Notes under the pieces: generated by a model
Seen by the model: only the letters and a program-made list of their open reading frames with translations
What the model was told of the DNA's origin: nothing
Databases searched by the model: none
Made by a program: the position numbers and the translations under genes
Part shown: one piece after another, positions 1 to 6,500 of the stretch
How positions within the stretch are numbered: position 1 is the first letter of the stretch
How the letters are laid out: every line of letters begins with the position of its first letter
Assembly (NCBI GenBank): GCA_027080405.1
Contig: JALWSL010000789.1
Span: 353 to 8,525 of the forward strand
Source of the DNA: Planctomycetaceae bacterium
Lineage (GTDB): Bacteria; Planctomycetota; Planctomycetia; Planctomycetales; Planctomycetaceae
Reading direction: 5' to 3'
DNA: 8,173 bases

Positions 1-1
1 G

Positions 2-796
2 TTTCCCGTCGATGATTCTGCCGTCCACCACCTGTTTCCGGACGGCTGGCTGTGGCAACTCCGATTCGAAAACGGTTTGACCAGTCTCGGTTTCCTTTCC
101 TCTGGTGGCTTCAGTTATGAAATGAAAACGGCAACGCCGGAACAGGCATGGATATCGATCCGCCAAGGCAAACCGTCGTTTGCGAAAATGCTTTCACGGG
201 CCGCATTGGCTCCGTTTCCGGGGAAGGTCTATCGTTGTGGCCGATTGCAACGACTACGGAAAGCCGCTTCCGGGCCAGATTGGGCAGCCCTGCCATTTGC
301 CGTGGGGTTTATTGATCCTCTTCACAGCACCGGCCTGGCTCATACGATGGCGGGAATCGAATGCCTCTGTCCGATTCTTTTGGATGAAACCGGAAAAAAA
401 CGGGAATTGTCCCTTAAACAATACTCACAGAAAACCTTGGCGGAATTTCGATTGATTGACCTTCTGGTGGCAGGCTGTTACCGCTCGCTGTACGAGTTTC
501 CCCTGTTTACGGCCTGGGCAATGCTCTATTTCGCGGCAGCGACGACCTATGAAAAAAGATATCAACTCGAAAGCGATTCCCGCCCGGCCTTTCTCTGTGC
601 GGACGACGCCCGATTCACTACTTTGGTGCAGCAGTTGTATGAGGAATTGAAGACGGTCACATCTGACGAAGGGGAGAACAACCAGGAAACCGTTGATTTT
701 ATTAGCGAGATAAAACAACAAATCGCGCCGTTCAATCATGTCGGTCTGTTTGAGCCGGAGGTCGCCAATATGTATCGGTACACCTCGGCGGACTGA
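2..796 (+). CDS. Flavin-dependent halogenase-like FAD oxidoreductase, C-terminal part (5' truncated by window)
   Basis: The reading frame is open from base 2, so the true start lies upstream; the TTG at 77 is an internal leucine. 264 residues are visible, perhaps half of a typical family member. Visible residues 9-21 include HHLF..GWLWQL, matching the region of the WxWxIP motif of flavin-dependent halogenases, but the final IP is replaced by LR. Residues 105-120 contain DPLHSTGLAHTMAGIE, which matches the flavin-contacting DPxxSTG segment of the halogenase/FAD-oxidoreductase superfamily. The N-terminal GxGxxG FAD-binding motif and the catalytic lysine region of true halogenases are outside the window, so halogenation cannot be claimed. 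The protein is probably cytosolic, as no membrane segment is visible. It converges with the minus-strand cytochrome operon and is probably unrelated to it in function. Superfamily assignment is fairly sure; substrate and reaction are unknown. Confidence 0.75.
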   Translation, partial: FPVDDSAVHHLFPDGWLWQLRFENGLTSLGFLSSGGFSYEMKTATPEQAWISIRQGKPSFAKMLSRAALAPFPGKVYRCGRLQRLRKAASGPDWAALPFAVGFIDPLHSTGLAHTMAGIECLCPILLDETGKKRELSLKQYSQKTLAEFRLIDLLVAGCYRSLYEFPLFTAWAMLYFAAATTYEKRYQLESDSRPAFLCADDARFTTLVQQLYEELKTVTSDEGENNQETVDFISEIKQQIAPFNHVGLFEPEVANMYRYTSAD

Positions 797-852
797 TCTT
801 TCGGGGCTTGCGAAGAGCAACGAGGTGGCGTATCTCAACGAGCCTCCGCGTC
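797..852. other. Convergent intergenic region, no clear terminator
   Basis: This 56-bp stretch separates the stop codons of the halogenase-like gene and the CRTAC1-like gene. It holds a 7-base direct repeat CAACGAG (818-824 and 836-842) and a short inverted repeat TTGC/GCAA (808-811, 817-820). No GC-rich hairpin with a T-tract is present on either strand, so any termination here is not of the standard intrinsic type or lies within the coding ends. Confidence 0.5.
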
Positions 853-2721
853 TCATTCTTCTTTGATAACATGAATCTGGTTGGAAGGGAGGTTTTCCAG
901 GGTCGTTGTTTTGCCGCTGGGCCACTGGATGACGAGCCGTGAAATGTTTTCTTCTGTTCCTAGACCGAAGGTGACGGGCAATTCAACCTGCGAGAGATAA
1001 CTACGGGTCGGCATCACCCGCCGAAACTGGGTTCCCTGTCCGGTTTGAAGCGTGAGGGCGGCCCCGATTGCGTCGCGGTTGGATTTGCCGCCGATCAGTT
1101 TGAAACGAACCCAGTGATTGCCCGATTTTTGATCGTTTCTCAACAGGCGTGCCTTCTTCCCCGTCGTTGAGATCAGAATATCGAGATCACCGTCGGCATC
1201 GATATCCGCGTAGGAAGCTCCCCGCCCGACTATTCTTTTTGACAAATCGGTTCCCGTTTTTTCCGGGGGCACCTGAATGAATTCGGTTGCGGATTCCGGC
1301 CCGCTGTTCCAGAACAATTGGGGGGGCTGTTCATAAAACTGGCTGGCTTGCACCTTGTTGATATCTTCCTCCAGGTGGCCATTTGCGGTAAACAGATCAA
1401 GCCTTCCGTCCAGATCACAATCAAAAAAGAATAATCCAAATGTCAAACTGAGCCGTGTACGAGGCCCCAGGCCGGACGAAATCGCTTCGTCGCTGAACTG
1501 GATATCATCACCGGGTGAGACATAGAGGGCGGTCATTTCGTTCGCAAAGTTGCCGATCGCGATACCAATTTCATCGGTATTGCGAAAGCGTGTACTGTCC
1601 AGCCCCATCGCTCCGCGTGCATTCCCGGCAGAGTCATACGCAACCCCGGCAATCGCACCGATTTCTTCAAACGTCCCATCCCCTTTATTGTGAAACAGAA
1701 AGTTCTGCACCGTGTCGTTCGATACGAAAATATCAAGGTTGCCATCATTGTCATAATCATCGAAGGTCACACCCAGCGATTTTCCCATCGGGATATTGGT
1801 TGCCGGGTTTTCTATCTGGATCCCCGCCTGGGCACTCACATCACGAAACTTGCCGTTTCCTTCATTGTGATAGAGATACGATAACGCCCCCTTGAAAACC
1901 TGCGGACGACCGTAAGCCCGCCCTCCGCCTGTTAGCTGGAAATTCTGTGCGATATCGAATTCGCGCGTCCAGCCGAGATAATTGCAGACGAACAGATCAA
2001 GCAGGCCATCATTATCATAATCGAACCAGCCACAACTGGTACTCCACGCATCCCGTTCACCGGCCACTCCGGCCATCTCGGTCACTTCCGTAAATTTCCC
2101 GTTGCCGTTCTGGAAGAGATGATTTTTTCCCAAGGCTGAAATGAAAAGATCGACATCTCCATCATTATCGTAATCGCCGCAAGCCACTCCCTCGCCGTAC
2201 ATGACGATATCGAGCCCCCATGTATCGGTCGCATCCTGAAATTTTCCCGTACCGTCGTTGAGATACAGTTTCATCGCACGGGCGGAACTTCCTGTTTCAT
2301 TTTCAGCTTCAGCGTTCTTTTCAGGTTCTGTGTTCCATGTCGTGGAGTTGAGTAGCAGAATATCCTGATCCCCATCGTTGTCGCAGTCGAAAAAGGCACA
2401 GCCACTTCCCATCGACTCAGGTAACAGCTTCTCGCCACGTGCACCGTTTTCATGTTGAAAGTCAATGCCTGCAAGCTCGGTGATATCTGTGAAAGGCAAT
2501 TCAGGTATGACGACCGATTGCTCGTCCCGTACCGTGGGAACATCAAGTGGTGTTTCGACGATTTCCGAAGCCTGCTCCTCCGGACGGAAAAGGTAGAAAC
2601 CGATCATTACCATGACGATCGCGCACAGGATGATCGCTGCAGAAACCTTGAAGGCCCGTCCGACCGCGGCGTCATCGTCACCCGATTCGTGCAATTCTTC
2701 TTCATCACCGGTTGAATTCAT
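853..2721 (-). CDS. Membrane-anchored CRTAC1-like FG-GAP/VCBS repeat protein with C-terminal ASPIC/UnbV domain
   Basis: 622 residues. An acidic N-terminal tail (1-20) is followed by one hydrophobic helix (about 25-46), which suggests a signal anchor with the rest outside the membrane. The body is a predicted beta-propeller of FG-GAP/VCBS repeats with calcium-type DxDxDG loops starting at residues 112, 183, 234, 322, 434 and 506. A further blade near 371-400 has lost its loop. Residues about 545-618 form the ASPIC/UnbV domain, recognisable by AIGAALTLQTG, the RSYLSQ segment, FGLG and VIQWPSG. Cysteines 108, 181 and 230 sit just before calcium loops. The ATG at 2721 is the first possible start: no start codon lies between it and an in-frame TAA at 2743-2745. 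The gene begins 4 bp after the cytochrome stop codon, which indicates translational coupling. Family members are common in Planctomycetes, Verrucomicrobia and Acidobacteria, but their molecular role is not established. A partner or scaffold for the upstream cytochrome is an inference. The family call is strong. Confidence 0.92.
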   Translation of the reverse strand: MNSTGDEEELHESGDDDAAVGRAFKVSAAIILCAIVMVMIGFYLFRPEEQASEIVETPLDVPTVRDEQSVVIPELPFTDITELAGIDFQHENGARGEKLLPESMGSGCAFFDCDNDGDQDILLLNSTTWNTEPEKNAEAENETGSSARAMKLYLNDGTGKFQDATDTWGLDIVMYGEGVACGDYDNDGDVDLFISALGKNHLFQNGNGKFTEVTEMAGVAGERDAWSTSCGWFDYDNDGLLDLFVCNYLGWTREFDIAQNFQLTGGGRAYGRPQVFKGALSYLYHNEGNGKFRDVSAQAGIQIENPATNIPMGKSLGVTFDDYDNDGNLDIFVSNDTVQNFLFHNKGDGTFEEIGAIAGVAYDSAGNARGAMGLDSTRFRNTDEIGIAIGNFANEMTALYVSPGDDIQFSDEAISSGLGPRTRLSLTFGLFFFDCDLDGRLDLFTANGHLEEDINKVQASQFYEQPPQLFWNSGPESATEFIQVPPEKTGTDLSKRIVGRGASYADIDADGDLDILISTTGKKARLLRNDQKSGNHWVRFKLIGGKSNRDAIGAALTLQTGQGTQFRRVMPTRSYLSQVELPVTFGLGTEENISRLVIQWPSGKTTTLENLPSNQIHVIKEE

Positions 2722-2725
2722 GAAA

Positions 2726-5575
2726 TTACCTGCTCTTGCTGATTAACGCTGTTTCCGGGAGGTCGGGAGCCCCTTTTCGCTGCAGAGGATAAATGACAAC
2801 AGCCTCGGCAGCATGATTCGCCGCCGGATAACGTTTTCTGGCCGCTGCAATCGCGATATCTGTCGCGTTGTCATCCGGCTTGTACAGCGCATGCAGTTTC
2901 TGGTGTTTTCTGGAAAGTTCCGCTTTTCCCAGTTGTGCATACAGAAGCTGCAGGTTGTAATGCGCGGTGACATTTTCCGGATCGATTTCCAATGTTTTAC
3001 TGAATTGTTCGATACTCTGTTCAAGATATTTCTGGCGTTGCTCAGCTCGGGATTCTCCTCGTTGTTGCCTGGCCAGATCGAACAGAACCTCCCCGTACTG
3101 GTTGACCACAACATAGTCGAGGCTGAAATCGAATCCCCGCTTCTGCATCTCGGAGGTATGATCGTACAAAGCACTGCGATAATTGCGCTCTGCCGCCTGC
3201 AAATTCCCCTGCTGACGGTTGATCATGCCGCTCAACCAGGCGATTGTCCAGGGAGGCGGTCCGGGCGAATCAAACGCGGTGGCCCGGTTGATCGCTTCAA
3301 CAGCTTCGTCCAATCGCCCTTCACGAAAATAGACACGCGCCAAATTCAATGGGCCGTCGTATCGTCCTGCCTGTTCCACCTTGGTAAACGCATCAGCCGC
3401 TTGCCGGAGAGTTGCCTTCCCCTTCTGAAGCAAGCCAATACCGTAATCGGTCCAACGCTCCCACACGGCAACATCGCTGCTTTGCTGTTCTGGCTCAACA
3501 TCAACACCTGCGACCGGAAGAACAACCCGGTCTTCCGCAATCGTGATAATCGGAAGCTGGTTCAGATACGGCTCTCCCGGTTGGGCACCTCGAAGCAGGG
3601 GATCGCCCGGTTTTCGGCTTTTGTGGACAAAATCCATCAACGTGGAATCGAACTTTCGATACTGCAGCTTGACACTGATTTCAACGGGAGCATCAATATC
3701 CTTCGGCAGTTCGAATTGATAATGAACCGTTTGGGCGGTCCCCGGGCCGATTTGATGATTGTAAAGCGGTGTGAAAATATCCTGCGGATTTCTGCGTTCG
3801 ATCCGGTATCCATTTCTATCGAGCAGAAAAACATTGACAAAATGGGCCCACGGATCGACTCGACGATTCTCATCCAGCGCGCCACTTCGACCGATCACTT
3901 TGCCGCCACTGGTTATTGTCACATCCAACCAAATTTGATTGGAATCGGTTGTTCCCTGTGTGAAGTGATGTCCCATTTCCCGTAGCGCCCGCAGAACGGT
4001 CTCGACAACATACGTTTCTCCCGGTTCCAACTTCGGTAGCAATGGGCGCAACGGGGCCTGGAGCGGGGCATCAATCGTTTTTCCCTTCTTGATGCCGAAA
4101 ATGTCTACACGCATCACGTTGTTTTTCAGGAATTGGCGATGTGCATCGATTACCTCCGGCTTGTCTCTCAACCAGGCCAATGCCGTATTGGCTGAAGGGA
4201 AGAGATGATTGTGAGCTTTCAGGATACCGCTGTCATCGAAGAAGTCGGTGCCAAAATCATCCGACTCCATCAAGGGGAGATGGCAGTCATTACAGTTCTT
4301 CTCGGCCTGTTTGGGATAGTAGAAACTGCGGGCACTATGTCCGGAAATCCCGCTGAGCAGGAAGGAGTCGTAATGATCCTGAGCTCTCAAAAACTGTTTG
4401 TAATGGGTCAGCTCTCCAGGCAGATTGACCTTGTGGCAAACCGAACAGAACTCCGTTGTTTTATGCAGCGGCTTCAGGAAAGTCTTGTTGTGCATGGCTG
4501 GTTTTGCTTTGACCAACTGATGGTTGATCCACCGAAGAACAGGATTGTCGCTGTAGGCAAATGGGTAATGCAACGGCTCTTCAATCGTGTAATCGCCATT
4601 TCCCTTCACACTGTTGACATGCGTAATGGCGTGGCATGTGGTACAGGTGACACCGGCATGCGCGGTCGGATGCTTGACATCATCGAAGTTCGGGTCATCG
4701 AACGCCCCGCTGAGGAAAGGAACCGGGTCGTGGCAGCCGGCACAAAGACGGGAAGCCTGGATTGAACCGTCCCGTTTCAATAAAACGTCCCTTGTTTCGC
4801 GTATCGATGCCAGGTAGACAGGGTTGTTGAACGAACTTAAATGATGAACGCTGTCTTTCCAACTGGCATGGACATCGGCATGACAGTTCCTGCAATAGTC
4901 ATCCATCATCAGCGCCCTGGCCGGAATAAATTTTCCGGTTGTGGTGCGTACGGGGGAAGGTTCGAAATACTTTGCCCCCGATTGCGGACCGACCACATTC
5001 CATTGACGGGGATCCTGTGAATGCAGCGCCAGCATGAGAAGCATCATTACCGCGACAAAGGCCAGATAGTTTCTTCCCTGTCGCCATTTGATTTTCGGGC
5101 CCACTTGCCGATGCAGCCAATAAAGCCAAAGGACGACAAGTGGGGTGATGACATGCAGCCAGTAAATGAAACGGCGCAGAGAAGGTGTCTTCAGTTCGAA
5201 CAGACCAGAAATTCTGACCAGCATAATACCGCTGACTAACAGAACCACACTGACGCTCAACAACGCGTAACCAACATAGACCGTTCTTCGCTTTTTCCGG
5301 TTTTTTGTGTTAAGAAAGTGAATCGTGCTGAAGATAACGAACGGAGTTAGAAACAGAAGCCCCAGCAAAATATGGCACAGAAACATCACCAGATAAAAAT
5401 AGTTCTGGTAGTGCCCTCCCGAAAACCATTCCATTAGCGTGATGCTGACCAGGTACACAGAGTTGGCCACGAGCATGGCAACCAGTGCCAGCACAAAAAG
5501 ATAAAGCAGCCGCAACCGTGGGCCAATCGCGGCAACATTACGCCGTTTTACTGGAGGAGCATCAGAGGTATTCAT
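2726..5575 (-). CDS. Membrane-bound pentahaem cytochrome c with beta-rich domain and C-terminal TPR repeats
   Basis: 949 residues. Five predicted transmembrane helices lie at about 22-45, 59-86, 98-121, 135-155 and 169-186. The loops at 87-97 and 156-168 are strongly basic, which places the N-terminus inside and everything after residue 187 outside the cytoplasm. Five CxxCH haem c motifs follow at 228, 278, 311, 377 and 428. The first sits in CRNCHADVHASWKDSVHH, the C..CH....W..S.H layout of the cytochrome c554-like multihaem family; H244/H245 are likely distal ligands. Residues about 515-690 form a beta-rich domain (GHHFTQGTTDSNQIWLDV pattern) usual in this family. About 703-901 hold four or five TPR repeats. 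H68/H86 in helix 2 and H141/H155 in helix 4 could bind b haems. The ATG is the earliest possible start because an in-frame TAG lies two codons upstream (5579-5581). No Shine-Dalgarno is evident. The likely role is electron transfer from the membrane to the periplasm; donor and acceptor are unknown. Confidence 0.93.
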   Translation of the reverse strand: MNTSDAPPVKRRNVAAIGPRLRLLYLFVLALVAMLVANSVYLVSITLMEWFSGGHYQNYFYLVMFLCHILLGLLFLTPFVIFSTIHFLNTKNRKKRRTVYVGYALLSVSVVLLVSGIMLVRISGLFELKTPSLRRFIYWLHVITPLVVLWLYWLHRQVGPKIKWRQGRNYLAFVAVMMLLMLALHSQDPRQWNVVGPQSGAKYFEPSPVRTTTGKFIPARALMMDDYCRNCHADVHASWKDSVHHLSSFNNPVYLASIRETRDVLLKRDGSIQASRLCAGCHDPVPFLSGAFDDPNFDDVKHPTAHAGVTCTTCHAITHVNSVKGNGDYTIEEPLHYPFAYSDNPVLRWINHQLVKAKPAMHNKTFLKPLHKTTEFCSVCHKVNLPGELTHYKQFLRAQDHYDSFLLSGISGHSARSFYYPKQAEKNCNDCHLPLMESDDFGTDFFDDSGILKAHNHLFPSANTALAWLRDKPEVIDAHRQFLKNNVMRVDIFGIKKGKTIDAPLQAPLRPLLPKLEPGETYVVETVLRALREMGHHFTQGTTDSNQIWLDVTITSGGKVIGRSGALDENRRVDPWAHFVNVFLLDRNGYRIERRNPQDIFTPLYNHQIGPGTAQTVHYQFELPKDIDAPVEISVKLQYRKFDSTLMDFVHKSRKPGDPLLRGAQPGEPYLNQLPIITIAEDRVVLPVAGVDVEPEQQSSDVAVWERWTDYGIGLLQKGKATLRQAADAFTKVEQAGRYDGPLNLARVYFREGRLDEAVEAINRATAFDSPGPPPWTIAWLSGMINRQQGNLQAAERNYRSALYDHTSEMQKRGFDFSLDYVVVNQYGEVLFDLARQQRGESRAEQRQKYLEQSIEQFSKTLEIDPENVTAHYNLQLLYAQLGKAELSRKHQKLHALYKPDDNATDIAIAAARKRYPAANHAAEAVVIYPLQRKGAPDLPETALISKSR
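2729..2735 (-). promoter_or_regulatory. Ribosome binding site of the downstream CRTAC1-like gene
   Basis: GAGCAGG on the minus strand lies in the last codons of the cytochrome gene, 7 bases before the ATG at 2721. The match to a consensus Shine-Dalgarno is partial, but spacing is good. Together with the 4-bp gap it indicates coupled translation of the two proteins. Confidence 0.5.
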
Positions 5576-5619
5576 CGGCTATCAACAATTTCAACTGGCA
5601 AGCATCAGGAGACGAACAG

Positions 5620-6486
5620 CTACTTCTTTGGGATTTGCGATTTCAGTTTTCCTGTTTGATCGAAAACCAATACCGCTTTTACCCTGGGGTCAGCCACATA
5701 AAGCAGATTCTTGTGCCAGGTCAGACCAACCGGGTTCTCAAGCGTTTCGCCACTGACAAAAGCGTCCGGCTTCGGCTCTTTTTCGCTTGCAGAAACCTTC
5801 CAGACCGTTTTTGCGTAGCCATCGGCCACATAGCAATTACCATCTGCATCAATCGCCAGGTGATGCGAAAACTGGAATGGGCGACCAGAGATCACGACTT
5901 CCTTTTTTTTCTCAGGAGTGATTCGCAACAACTGGTCTTTCGCGTGAGCAGCTACCAGCAGGTTTCCCCGGGAATCGAACGCCATTCCTCGAACAGCCAG
6001 GCCGCTCGCAAACGGTTCGGGCGCTCCTCCCTTGTCCGGAATAACAAGAATCGAACGGGTTTCCAGATCAGCGACATAAATATCCCCCCTGGCGTTGACG
6101 GCCAGAGCCATCGGAATGCCAACTTTTCCGCCAGTCAGCGGGACCGGTTTCCCCTGAGCGGAAAAGCGATACACTTCGCGCGTCGATGAATCTCCCGCCA
6201 ACAGGTTTCCAGCCTGATCCAACGCCAGACATCTCACTGCGTTAAGAGGCGTACGATATTTCTTCGAAGCCTGAAAAAAAATTTCTTCTTTGCCATCCGA
6301 TATTTTCCAGATCCCGGGCAACTTCAAATCGGCGACGTATATCGCGTCCCGATTATCTACGACAACGGCCAACGGATACTGAAATTTTTCTGCAGCCTCC
6401 GCGTTGCCGCACAGCAGCAGAAGCAGTCCCGACAGAAAAGCGGAGAAGGATTTTCCCAATCCCACTTTTTCAGGAAAACGATTCAT
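5620..6486 (-). CDS. Secreted NHL-repeat beta-propeller protein
   Basis: 288 residues. The N-terminus has basic residues, a hydrophobic core (about 14-26) and a likely signal peptidase I site after AEA at 29-31. C26 follows leucines only, so it is not a convincing lipobox. The mature protein consists almost entirely of six NHL-type repeats, each with a hydrophobic strand, a D/N-x-x-G turn, an IYVAD-like strand and a closing strand. They lie at about 36-63, 80-106, 124-149, 164-190, 205-231 and 249-276, enough for one complete six-bladed propeller of the NHL/SMP-30-like fold. I see no clear enzymatic metal site, so a binding or scaffold role is as likely as a lactonase-type activity. The gene starts 12 bp after the upstream ASPIC/UnbV gene and ends 44 bp before the cytochrome gene. 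The ATG is preceded by an AGGG element and by the upstream gene's in-frame stop. The fold is well supported; the function is unknown. Confidence 0.88.
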   Translation of the reverse strand: MNRFPEKVGLGKSFSAFLSGLLLLLCGNAEAAEKFQYPLAVVVDNRDAIYVADLKLPGIWKISDGKEEIFFQASKKYRTPLNAVRCLALDQAGNLLAGDSSTREVYRFSAQGKPVPLTGGKVGIPMALAVNARGDIYVADLETRSILVIPDKGGAPEPFASGLAVRGMAFDSRGNLLVAAHAKDQLLRITPEKKKEVVISGRPFQFSHHLAIDADGNCYVADGYAKTVWKVSASEKEPKPDAFVSGETLENPVGLTWHKNLLYVADPRVKAVLVFDQTGKLKSQIPKK

Positions 6487-6495
6487 GATAGTGAT

Positions 6496-6500
6496 TCCCT
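6496..6500 (-). promoter_or_regulatory. Ribosome binding site of the NHL gene
   Basis: On the minus strand, AGGGA overlaps the TAG stop of the upstream gene and lies about 9-10 bases before the ATG at 6486. The spacing is slightly long but acceptable. It supports this ATG and suggests that translation is coupled to termination of the preceding gene. Confidence 0.5.

Noticed and set aside
781..827. Inverted repeat CACCTCG (781-787) / CGAGGTG (821-827) as a possible bidirectional terminator
   Set aside because: The 7-bp arms are 33 bases apart, partly inside the halogenase-like gene, and no T-tract follows on either strand; it may be chance.
1744..2176. Recurring DNA tracts such as ATCATTATCATAATCG (2008-2023, with close copies at 2161-2176 and 1744-1761)
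   Set aside because: They encode the repeated DYDNDG calcium loops of the CRTAC1-like protein and need no separate explanation.
2813..3985. Long plus-strand open frame (390 codons) opposite the cytochrome gene
   Set aside because: It lies wholly antisense to strong TPR and beta-domain coding sequence, its translation has no recognisable domain, and it looks like a shadow frame.
5485..6189. Plus-strand open frame (234 codons) opposite the NHL gene and cytochrome start
   Set aside because: The opposite strand encodes clear NHL repeats and a signal peptide; this frame has no such features.
6409..6411. C26 of the NHL protein as a lipoprotein cysteine
   Set aside because: The preceding residues are all leucine, with no small residue at -1, and a good AEA signal peptidase I site follows shortly after.
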